Below are positions 1 to 6,898 of a DNA stretch of 32,988 bases, in pieces; positions within the stretch are counted from its first letter, which is position 1; the number at the start of each line of letters is the position of its first letter. Origin of the DNA: an uncultured Atopobium sp. (lineage in GTDB: Bacteria; Actinomycetota; Coriobacteriia; Coriobacteriales; Atopobiaceae); contig CALIAD010000058.1 in assembly GCA_938041635.1 (NCBI GenBank), positions 1 through 32,988 of the forward strand, read 5' to 3'. A program made the translations under genes and the position numbers. Below the pieces are notes generated by a model, which made no database searches, was not told the DNA's origin, and saw only the letters and a list, made by a program, of their open reading frames with translations.

Positions 1-2
1 AA

Positions 3-200
3 TATGGCACTACGGAGGCGGACGAGTTTAGGCTTATGCTTGTTCATGCCATGCTTCACCTGCTTGGATATGACCATATTGAAGATGATGAGGCAGAGAT
101 TATGGAAGCTCGTGAAGACGCTCTTGTTGCTCTGCTTTCAACAGATAGGACTATTGAGCCAGTTGTATTGACTCGCCACCGTGAGGGGATTGACGAGTAA
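3..200 (+). CDS. ybeY: Endoribonuclease YbeY, 3' end only
   Basis: This is the C-terminal 65 codons of a gene that begins outside the window. YbeY is a zinc-dependent endoribonuclease needed for 16S rRNA 3'-end maturation and ribosome quality control. The visible part carries the family's metal-binding signature, HAMLHLLGYDH, encoded near position 45-77, with the three histidines at the expected H-x3-H-x5-H spacing. A glycine usual after the first histidine is alanine here. The stop codon overlaps the next start by one base (TAATG), so translation of ybeY and dgkA is probably coupled. The order ybeY-dgkA-era-recO is common in Gram-positive bacteria and supports the call. Confidence 0.88.
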   Translation, partial: YGTTEADEFRLMLVHAMLHLLGYDHIEDDEAEIMEAREDALVALLSTDRTIEPVVLTRHREGIDE

Positions 201-577
201 TGATTCCGGGATCTAAGGGCAGACATCCAAGCTTTAAGCGCGGCCTTCTCTTTGCACTACAGGGCGCTCGCCAAGCATTTGCTCAGGAAGCAAACTTGCG
301 TCGTATGGCCGTTGCTGCTGCAGTAACCGTGGTGGTGGGATTGTTTGTTGGTTTAGACGCTGTGAGCTGGGCACTTGTTCTTGCTTGTATTGGTGCGGTT
401 TTAACCACAGAACTTCTCAATACTGCAATAGAAACCGTAGTAGATCTGGTTTCTCCAGAGTTTCACCCTATGGCTGGTAAGGCTAAAGATATTGCGGCAG
501 CTGCCTCATGCTGCATCAGCATCACCGCAGCTCTTATAGGACTTTTGATTTTCTCGCGTGCAATTTTTCATTGGTAA
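200..577 (+). CDS. dgkA: Diacylglycerol kinase / undecaprenol kinase, DgkA family
   Basis: A 125-residue integral membrane kinase of the DgkA family. In Gram-positive bacteria such proteins phosphorylate undecaprenol (or diacylglycerol) with ATP, feeding the lipid carrier pool used for wall synthesis. The signature is present: E71-L-L-N74-T-A-I-E78 followed by V-D82, then K94-A-K-D97 and an alanine run. Three hydrophobic segments fit the family topology (about 36-52, 54-72 and 103-120). Length matches the family. The ATG shares a base with the ybeY stop, and a GAGGGG lies about 12 bases upstream. Which lipid is phosphorylated cannot be read from the sequence; undecaprenol is more likely given the phylum. 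Confidence 0.9.
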   Translation: MIPGSKGRHPSFKRGLLFALQGARQAFAQEANLRRMAVAAAVTVVVGLFVGLDAVSWALVLACIGAVLTTELLNTAIETVVDLVSPEFHPMAGKAKDIAAAASCCISITAALIGLLIFSRAIFHW

Positions 578-589
578 GTTGGAGGACAT

Positions 590-1528
590 ATGACCGCCAA
601 TTCAGTTTCTGAAAACACTACATCTGAGACCACTCCCTTTAGGAGCGGTTTTGTTGCCTTAGTTGGTCGTCCAAGTGTTGGTAAGTCCACACTGTTAAAT
701 GCTTGCATGGGCCAGAAAGTAGCTATTGCAAGCCCTGTTGCCCAGACAACTCGCCGTCGCTTCAGGGCAGTGGTGAACGGAGAGAACTCTCAGCTGGTCA
801 TTGTAGATACCCCAGGCCTCCACAAGCCCAAAGACGCTCTTGGAAAAGAACTTAACAAGGCAGCGCTCGGAGAGCTTAATGACGCTGATGTCATTGCTTT
901 TTTGATTGACGCTACTAAGCCTGTTGGTCGTGGAGATGAATGGGTTGCCAATCATGTTGAGCAGGCGCATGCTGCCTTTAAGCTGCTGGTTATTACCAAG
1001 GCTGACATTGCAACTCCAGAGCAAGTAACAGAGCAGCTTGAGGCTGCACAGGCTCTTGCGCACTTTGATGACGTGCTTGTTGTTTCTGCTCCAGAAGACT
1101 TCAATATCCAGGCATTTATTGCGCTTGTTTCAGAACATCTTCCTGAGGGTCCCATGTGGTTCCCAGAGGACATGGAGACTGACGCATTGCCAGAAGACCT
1201 GGTAGCAGAGTTTGTCCGCGAGAAGCTTTTGCTCAATCTTCGTCAAGAAGTTCCCCATTCCGTTGCCGTTGTTTGTGATTCCTATGAGGTAGCAACAGAC
1301 GGCCACCTCTCTATTTCTGCCACCATTTTGGTTGAGCGAGAAGGACAAAAGGGCATCGTAGTTGGTCAGGGCGGCTCTATGATTAAGCGCGTTGGCGTTG
1401 AGGCTAGAAAAGATCTAGAGAAACTGTTTGGTCGCAAGGTTTATCTTGACCTGCAGGTGCGCGTTCAGCCTCTCTGGAGGCGTGATGCCAATGAGATTAA
1501 GCGCCTAGGTTACTCAACTGAGGACTAG
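590..1528 (+). CDS. era: GTPase Era
   Basis: Era is a GTPase that binds the 3' end of 16S rRNA and helps 30S subunit assembly. The 312-residue protein has the GTPase domain first: G1 GRPSVGKS at 26-33, G2 threonines near 53-54, G3 DTPG at 73-76, and G5 Ser-Ala at 166-167. The C-terminal KH domain follows, with GQGG at 259-262 and the typical IKRVG helix. The G4 motif reads TKAD (136-139) rather than the usual NKxD. The start is set by TTGGAGG at 579-585 just before ATG 590. It lies 12 bases after dgkA and 2 bases before recO, so it is part of one operon. The N-terminus is a little longer than usual. Confidence 0.97.
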   Translation: MTANSVSENTTSETTPFRSGFVALVGRPSVGKSTLLNACMGQKVAIASPVAQTTRRRFRAVVNGENSQLVIVDTPGLHKPKDALGKELNKAALGELNDADVIAFLIDATKPVGRGDEWVANHVEQAHAAFKLLVITKADIATPEQVTEQLEAAQALAHFDDVLVVSAPEDFNIQAFIALVSEHLPEGPMWFPEDMETDALPEDLVAEFVREKLLLNLRQEVPHSVAVVCDSYEVATDGHLSISATILVEREGQKGIVVGQGGSMIKRVGVEARKDLEKLFGRKVYLDLQVRVQPLWRRDANEIKRLGYSTED

Positions 1529-1530
1529 TT

Positions 1531-2280
1531 GTGCCTGGTAGAAAGACCTCTCGTCTTAAAGCAATTGTGCTTGATAGAACAAAACTTGCTGAGCAAGACC
1601 TCATCTTAACTATGCTCTCCGATTCGGGAGAAGAGCGTCGCGCTGTCGCAAAGGGCGCTAGAAAGCCAGGCGGCCGCTTTGCTGCGCGCGTTGAATTGTT
1701 TTGTGAGCTAGACGTACTGCTGGCAGAAGGTCGCTCGCTTGACATCTTGTCAGAGGCAATCTTGCTTGAGCCGCACACATCACTGCGCGGAGATCTTTCT
1801 AAGGTAGCAGCTGCATCGGCAATCTGCGAAGTTGCACGCCTTTCGTGTATCGACGGCGTCGAAGACGCGTTTCTCTATCCACTGCTTTCTCGTGCTCTCA
1901 GGGCCTGCGAAGAAGTAGCTGACGAGAAACACTTAGATCTTGTTGTTGCTGCTTATGTGTTTAAGGTTTTGGCACATGAAGGCTGGCGCCCTGAGTTGGA
2001 ATCGTGCATTGCCTGTGGAGATGAAGCTCTGACGTACTTCTCGCCAGCTGCTGGTGGTGCATTGTGTGGAAGTTGTGCGCATGAGATTGAGGGTGCCATT
2101 GAGGTAACTCCACTTGAGCTCTCGTGGTTGTCGTCACTTCTAAAACTTACCTTTGACCAGCTTATTGTTGCCGAGATTGCTCCAGAAACTGCGCTCTTTT
2201 TGCTCACAAGCGCGCATATTTGGGCAGCCACACACCTTGAGGCACGTCTCAAGGCATTTGAATTTCTGCTGAGTATCTAG
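1531..2280 (+). CDS. recO: DNA repair protein RecO
   Basis: RecO helps RecF/RecR load RecA onto SSB-coated single-stranded DNA during gap repair. The 249-residue protein has an N-terminal OB-fold region (about 1-80) and the four-cysteine zinc site of many Gram-positive RecO proteins at C159/C162 and C179/C182. The start is GTG at 1531, two bases after the era stop, and the Shine-Dalgarno-like GAGGA lies inside the end of era. No in-frame ATG would preserve the N-terminal domain. It is the last gene of the ybeY-dgkA-era-recO operon; the next gene has its own promoter region. Confidence 0.93.
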   Translation: MPGRKTSRLKAIVLDRTKLAEQDLILTMLSDSGEERRAVAKGARKPGGRFAARVELFCELDVLLAEGRSLDILSEAILLEPHTSLRGDLSKVAAASAICEVARLSCIDGVEDAFLYPLLSRALRACEEVADEKHLDLVVAAYVFKVLAHEGWRPELESCIACGDEALTYFSPAAGGALCGSCAHEIEGAIEVTPLELSWLSSLLKLTFDQLIVAEIAPETALFLLTSAHIWAATHLEARLKAFEFLLSI

Positions 2281-2308
2281 TTGAAGTGGATTTTTACTAG
2301 CAAAGTTC

Positions 2309-2326
2309 ACCAGTAACTGGTATCCT
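2309..2326 (+). promoter_or_regulatory. Candidate extended -10 promoter of rpsO with overlapping dyad
   Basis: The recO-rpsO gap contains TGG-TATCCT (2318-2326), a fit to the extended -10 form TGnTATAAT, with no good -35 in range. A perfect inverted repeat, ACCAGT-A-ACTGGT at 2309-2321, runs into the -10. The dyad could bind a regulator or be chance. The transcript would have a leader of about 80 bases before rpsO. Confidence 0.35.
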
Positions 2327-2415
2327 CTTGTAGGTTATTTCCTTGTTCTTAGGGGCTAGTCACTGCCGGCTACCTTCTCAGTACAAGGAGTATTCAACGC
2401 GAAAGGCGGTTTATT

Positions 2416-2694
2416 ATGGCAGTAACTAAGGATCGTAAGGCTGAGCTCATCAAGCAGTACGGCAAGGACGAGAAGGACTCCGGTTCCGCACAGGTTCAGG
2501 TTGCTCTTCTTACTGAGCGTATTCGTCAGCTCACCGACCACATGAAGTCCCACCAGAAGGACTTCCACACTCGTCGTGGTCTTCTGATGCTCGTTGGTAA
2601 GCGTCGTCGTCTTCTTTCTTACATCAAGTCGAACGACATTGAAGAGTACCGTACTCTTATTGCTTCCCTGGGTATCCGCGACAACATCCAGTAA
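2416..2694 (+). CDS. rpsO: 30S ribosomal protein S15
   Basis: S15 binds 16S rRNA in the central domain and nucleates assembly of the small-subunit platform. The 92-residue length and the sequence are canonical, including DSGSAQVQVALLTERI early in the protein and the basic RRGLLMLVGKRRRLLSY segment that contacts RNA. ATG 2416 is preceded by AAAGG at 2402-2406. It is followed by a strong terminator-like hairpin and then pnp, the same rpsO-pnp order found in many bacteria, where S15 represses its own translation through its leader. Codon use is that of a highly expressed gene. Confidence 0.98.
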   Translation: MAVTKDRKAELIKQYGKDEKDSGSAQVQVALLTERIRQLTDHMKSHQKDFHTRRGLLMLVGKRRRLLSYIKSNDIEEYRTLIASLGIRDNIQ

Positions 2695-2705
2695 GTTGGC
2701 TTTTT

Positions 2706-2733
2706 AGGGCGCCGTCTGGCGCCCTTTATGTTT
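2706..2733 (+). terminator. Rho-independent terminator after rpsO
   Basis: An 8-bp perfect stem, AGGGCGCC (2706-2713) pairing with GGCGCCCT (2718-2725), with loop GTCT and followed by a T-rich tail (TTATGTTT). It starts 11 bases after the rpsO stop. It probably terminates part of the rpsO transcription, with read-through to pnp. Confidence 0.75.
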
Positions 2734-2738
2734 GAGGC

Positions 2739-2760
2739 CCGTTTGCAATGGGGCAAACGG
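2739..2760 (+). promoter_or_regulatory. Hairpin in the pnp leader
   Basis: A perfect 8-bp stem, CCGTTTGC (2739-2746) with GCAAACGG (2753-2760) and loop AATGGG, lies directly before the pnp ribosome binding site. It lacks a T-tract, so it is not a normal terminator. Its place matches the processed, autoregulatory pnp leader stem known in E. coli; a shared function is inference. Confidence 0.45.
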
Positions 2761-2778
2761 AGATAGAAGAGGAAAGAA

Positions 2779-4980
2779 ATGACTAAAGTAACTCACGAAT
2801 TTGACCTCTATGGTAAGCACTACACCCTTGAGGCTGGTGAGCTCGCAAAGCAGGCAACAGGTGCCTGTATCGTTAAGTGCGGCGATTCCACCGTACTTCT
2901 CACTGCAGTGGTTTCCAAGGAGCGTAAAGATTACGACTTCTTCCCACTGACTGTTGATTTTATTGAGAAAATGTACGCAGTTGGTCGCGTTCCTGGTGGA
3001 TACCTCAAGCGTGAGGCTCGTCCATCCGAGAAGGCAACCCTTACTGCTCGTATGATTGACCGTCCTCTGCGCCCATCCTTCCCAGATGGCTTCCGTAATG
3101 AGGTTCAGATTGTTGCAACTTCCCTTGTTGCTGATCAGGTAAACGCTGTTGATACCATCTCTGTCATGGGCGCTTCTGCTGCTCTGGCCGTTGGTGGCGT
3201 TCCTTTTGAGGGACCACTTGCGTGCGTCCGTATTGGTCGCAACGCTGATACCGGCGAGTTCCTGGTTAACCCAACCTATGAAGAGCGCGATCACTCTGAC
3301 CTTGACCTTGAGCTTGGCGGTTCTTCCACCTTTATTTCCATGCTTGAGGCTGGTGCAGATGAGATTTCCGAAGAGGATATGCTCTCCGCTATGGCATTTG
3401 GTCAGGAGGCAATTGCAGCCTTCTGCGAGGAGCAGAAGAAGTTTATTGCTAAGTGGGAAGAGGTTAACGGCCCTATCGTCAAGCGCGAGTACATCCTTGA
3501 CGAGCCAATCGCTGAGGTCCATGACCGCATCTTTGCTTACTATGACCAGATGAGTGCTGCTCTTAAGGACGCTGACAAGCAGTCCCGTATGCAGAAGGTT
3601 GCTGACCTGATGGACGAGATTAAGGCTCAGTTCACCGAGGAGGAGCAGGAGCTTTGGAGCCGCGCTATTGCCGTTGAGCTCAAGGGTCTTGAGAAGCACG
3701 CTATGCGCGTCATGGTTGTTGAGACCGGCGAGCGTGTTGACGGCCGTGTTGCAGACGAGATCCGTCCAATCATGGTCAAGCCTGATTACCTGCCACTTGT
3801 TCACGGCTCTGGTCTTTTCCAGCGTGGTCAGACTCAGGTTCTCTCCATTTGTACACTTGGCATGCTCAACGAGTGGCAGCGTCTTGACACCATTGAGCCA
3901 ATGGATGGCAAGCGCTACATTCACCACTACAACTTCCCACCATTCTGCACCGGTGAGACTGGCCGTATGGGCAGTCCAAAGCGCCGTGAGATTGGTCACG
4001 GAGCTCTTGCAGAGCGCGCACTTCTGCCTGTCATTCCTTCCGAGGAAGAGTTCCCTTACACCATCCGCGTTGTCTCTGAGGTAATGGAGTCCAATGGTTC
4101 TTCTTCCATGGCTTCTACCTGCGGTTCTACGCTTTCCCTTATGGATGCAGGCGTTCCTCTGAAGCGTCCTGTTTCTGGTGTTGCAATGGGTCTTATCCAG
4201 GAGAACGGCAAGACTGTTGTTCTTACCGATATCCAGGGTCTTGAGGACTTCCTTGGCGACATGGACTTCAAGGTCTGCGGTACCACCAAGGGTATTACCG
4301 CAATGCAGATGGACAACAAGGCAACTGGTCTTACTCCAGAGATTCTGCGCAGCGCACTTCTCCAGGCTCAAGAGGGCCGTATGTTCATTCTGAACAAGAT
4401 GCTCGAGCAGATTCCTGCACCTCGTACTGAGACCAAAGAGACCGCTCCACAGATCATCTCGCTTTCTATCCCAACCGATAAGATTCGCGACGTCATTGGT
4501 TCTGGTGGCAAGGTTATCCGCGGTATCCAGGAGGATACGGGCGCAACCGTTGACATCCAGGAGGATGGCACCGTCTTTATCGCTGGTACTAACGGTGCTG
4601 CCGAGGCTGCTGCAGAGCGCATCAAGGCTATTGTTAAGGTTCCAGAGGTAGGCGAGGAGTACACTGGTCGCGTCGTTGGTCTTCAGCCATTCGGCGCCTT
4701 TGTTGAGCTCCTTCCTGGCAAGGACGGTCTGCTTCATATTTCCCGTGTTGCACAGGGACGTGTCGAGAAGATCGAGGATGTCCTGGCTGTTGGCGACGAG
4801 GTTAAGGTTCAGGTCCTTGAGGTAGACGAGAAGGGCAAGATTTCTCTTGACCGTCTTGATAAGCCAGAGGCACCACAAGGTGCTCCAAAGAAGGACCGTG
4901 AGGAGCGTCGCCCACGTCGTCAGAACAACGACAACGGCAACTCTGAGCGCAGGCAGCCACGTCGTCACCACGACGCATAA
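2779..4980 (+). CDS. pnp: Polyribonucleotide nucleotidyltransferase (PNPase)
   Basis: PNPase degrades RNA 3'-to-5' by phosphorolysis and can add tails in reverse; it acts as a trimer in mRNA turnover. The 733-residue protein has all domains in order: first RNase PH domain (about 10-145), linker helical domain (about 240-305), second RNase PH domain (about 315-540) with the acidic metal-site run around D490/D494/D496, KH domain with GSGG at 574-577, and S1 domain (about 627-692). A basic Arg-rich tail ends the protein. ATG 2779 is preceded by AGAGGAAAG. It lies downstream of rpsO and ends in a strong terminator. Confidence 0.98.
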   Translation: MTKVTHEFDLYGKHYTLEAGELAKQATGACIVKCGDSTVLLTAVVSKERKDYDFFPLTVDFIEKMYAVGRVPGGYLKREARPSEKATLTARMIDRPLRPSFPDGFRNEVQIVATSLVADQVNAVDTISVMGASAALAVGGVPFEGPLACVRIGRNADTGEFLVNPTYEERDHSDLDLELGGSSTFISMLEAGADEISEEDMLSAMAFGQEAIAAFCEEQKKFIAKWEEVNGPIVKREYILDEPIAEVHDRIFAYYDQMSAALKDADKQSRMQKVADLMDEIKAQFTEEEQELWSRAIAVELKGLEKHAMRVMVVETGERVDGRVADEIRPIMVKPDYLPLVHGSGLFQRGQTQVLSICTLGMLNEWQRLDTIEPMDGKRYIHHYNFPPFCTGETGRMGSPKRREIGHGALAERALLPVIPSEEEFPYTIRVVSEVMESNGSSSMASTCGSTLSLMDAGVPLKRPVSGVAMGLIQENGKTVVLTDIQGLEDFLGDMDFKVCGTTKGITAMQMDNKATGLTPEILRSALLQAQEGRMFILNKMLEQIPAPRTETKETAPQIISLSIPTDKIRDVIGSGGKVIRGIQEDTGATVDIQEDGTVFIAGTNGAAEAAAERIKAIVKVPEVGEEYTGRVVGLQPFGAFVELLPGKDGLLHISRVAQGRVEKIEDVLAVGDEVKVQVLEVDEKGKISLDRLDKPEAPQGAPKKDREERRPRRQNNDNGNSERRQPRRHHDA

Positions 4981-5040
4981 GGCACGCTCAAACTCAATGG
5001 GTTTCTCGCCACGCGAGGTCTTATAAAACATGAGGTATTG

Positions 5041-5080
5041 AAGAGAGCTTCGATGCATGTCGGAGCTCTCTTGTTATTCT
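5041..5080 (+). terminator. Rho-independent terminator after pnp
   Basis: A 13-bp stem (5041-5053 with 5060-5072, one U-G wobble) closes a TGCATG loop and is followed by TGTTATTCTG. It lies 60 bases after the pnp stop and separates pnp from rnj. Confidence 0.75.
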
Positions 5081-5081
5081 G

Positions 5082-5110
5082 TTGAGATTTTGATTCTTTG
5101 GGAATATATA
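5082..5110 (+). promoter_or_regulatory. Candidate promoter of rnj
   Basis: TTGAGA (5082-5087) and TATATA (5105-5110) are separated by 17 bases. A second perfect -10 hexamer, TATAAT, occurs at 5134-5139 without a good -35. A small stem (AGACG 5173-5177 with CGTCT 5191-5195) lies in the leader before ATG 5229. Confidence 0.5.
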
Positions 5111-5228
5111 GCGTAATACGTGCAGATTTTTTATATAATTAAACAACATGTAGATTTTGCAAAAAGTCTTAGAGACGGCCCTTTGGGTTGCGTCTGTCAT
5201 AGAAAGTTTTTGAAAGGAAACCGTTTTA

Positions 5229-6893
5229 ATGCCTAAGAAAGACCCAGCTCTTAAAGTCATTCCTATGGGCGGACTTGATGGCATTGGCAAGAACATGACC
5301 GTTTTTGAATACGGTAATGATATGGTGCTTGTTGATGCTGGTTTGATGTTCCCAGATGACGAACAGCCTGGTATTGATCTAGTTTTGCCAGACTACACCT
5401 ATGTACTTGAAAATGAAGATAAGCTTCGTGGTATTTTGATTACCCACGGTCACGAGGATCACATTGGTGCTCTTCCGTACCTGCTTATGGACCTTACTCG
5501 TAAGGTGCCAATCTATTCCAGTAAGCTCTCGCTTGGCTTTATTGAAGGTAAGCTTGCTGAGCACAAGATTGTGGGCACCAAGCTTCGTGAGGTTACTGAT
5601 GGTTCAAAGGTCCAGCTTGGTGCCTTTGACATCACGTTCTTCTCGATGACCCACTCTATTCCTGCTGCTTTTGGTATTCACATGAAGACTCCTGCAGGAA
5701 CGCTTATTCACTCCGGTGACTTTAAGCTTGATCAGACTCCAATTGATGGAGTGCGTCCAAACTATGCGGCTATCACCAAGTTTGGCTCCGAGGGCCTTGA
5801 CCTGCTGTTGTCTGACTCAACCAACGCTAATCGCCCTGGTATGACTCCATCCGAGGCTTCTGTTGGTGCGGCACTTCGCCACATCATTAAGAATGCAACT
5901 GGTCGCGTCTTTGTTGCGTCGTTCTCAAGCCACATTCACCGCCTGCAGCAGGTGTGCGATGCCTCTGTTGCGGTAAAGCGTAAGGTTGTTGTTACTGGTC
6001 GCTCTATGATTACCAACACCAAGGTTGCGCGTGAGCTTGGTTACCTCAACATTGCCGATAAAGACATCATTGATGCGTATGATGTTGATAAACTCGCAGA
6101 TGATCGCATTGTTGTTCTGTGCACCGGTTCCCAGGGAGAGCCTCTGAGTGCTTTGGCACGCATGGCAAACGGAGAGCACAAGTCGCTTTCCATTCGTCCT
6201 CAGGACACCGTAATCATCTCTGCAACTCCTGTTCCAGGTAACGAGAAGAGCGTTCAGTCCATCATCAACGCGCTCTCTAAGATTGGTTGCGAGATTTACG
6301 ACAAGTCAAAGGCACTTGTCCACGTTTCTGGTCATGGTAGCCAGGAAGAGCTCAAGCTTATGCTTGGTATGGCTCGTCCAAAGAACTTCATGCCTGTTCA
6401 TGGTGAGGCTGTTCACCTGCGTGCTCACGCAGAACTTGCTCAGCAGATGGGTGTTCCTGCTAATCGCATTTTCATTCTTGATAACGGCGACACGCTTGAG
6501 ATGAGAAACGGCAAGGTTACTCGTGGTAAGACGGTTGAGTCTGGCGTAGTGTACGTTGACGGCCTCTCTGTCACCGACGCTAACCCTGTTGTTCTTCGTG
6601 ATCGTCAGCGCCTTTCTCAGGACGGCATTGTTACCGCTGTGGTAACCCTTGTTGGTCGCAACCTTAAGCCAGGTGTTGTTGAGATTTCTGGCCGTGGCGT
6701 TTCATTTGCCGACGATGACGAGCTTATGAATGACGCACAGAATCTTGTGAGAAATTCAATTGAGAAGGCCTCTAAGTCCGAAGGCGCAAACATTGAAGCA
6801 ATGAGAAAGAGCGTTCGTAATGCCCTTTCTAACTTCCTTTGGAGCAAAACTCGTACTCGACCAATGGTTATTCCGGTCATTATGGAGGTATAG
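5229..6893 (+). CDS. rnj: Ribonuclease J
   Basis: RNase J is a 5'-to-3' exonuclease and endonuclease of the metallo-beta-lactamase superfamily that drives mRNA decay and rRNA maturation. The 554-residue protein has the metal-binding HGHEDH motif at 73-78 (H73, H75, D77, H78), the beta-CASP domain in the middle (about 200-350), the returning HVSGHGSQEE segment near 365-375, and a C-terminal dimerisation region. ATG 5229 follows AAAGGAAA. Its end lies 5 bases before ftsK, whose ribosome binding site lies inside rnj, so the two are co-transcribed. Only one rnj paralogue is seen here; whether a second exists elsewhere cannot be told. Confidence 0.96.
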   Translation: MPKKDPALKVIPMGGLDGIGKNMTVFEYGNDMVLVDAGLMFPDDEQPGIDLVLPDYTYVLENEDKLRGILITHGHEDHIGALPYLLMDLTRKVPIYSSKLSLGFIEGKLAEHKIVGTKLREVTDGSKVQLGAFDITFFSMTHSIPAAFGIHMKTPAGTLIHSGDFKLDQTPIDGVRPNYAAITKFGSEGLDLLLSDSTNANRPGMTPSEASVGAALRHIIKNATGRVFVASFSSHIHRLQQVCDASVAVKRKVVVTGRSMITNTKVARELGYLNIADKDIIDAYDVDKLADDRIVVLCTGSQGEPLSALARMANGEHKSLSIRPQDTVIISATPVPGNEKSVQSIINALSKIGCEIYDKSKALVHVSGHGSQEELKLMLGMARPKNFMPVHGEAVHLRAHAELAQQMGVPANRIFILDNGDTLEMRNGKVTRGKTVESGVVYVDGLSVTDANPVVLRDRQRLSQDGIVTAVVTLVGRNLKPGVVEISGRGVSFADDDELMNDAQNLVRNSIEKASKSEGANIEAMRKSVRNALSNFLWSKTRTRPMVIPVIMEV

Positions 6894-6898
6894 GCCCA

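Noticed and set aside
2704..5058. A 784-codon open frame on the minus strand across pnp
   Set aside because: It is a shadow of pnp. The plus-strand PNPase has every expected domain, while the minus frame has no recognisable motif, no suitable ribosome binding site, and a composition expected from antisense of strongly biased codons.
6839..6898. Upstream start for ftsK inside rnj
   Set aside because: No ribosome binding site precedes ATG 6839, while GGAGG stands at the right distance from ATG 6899.
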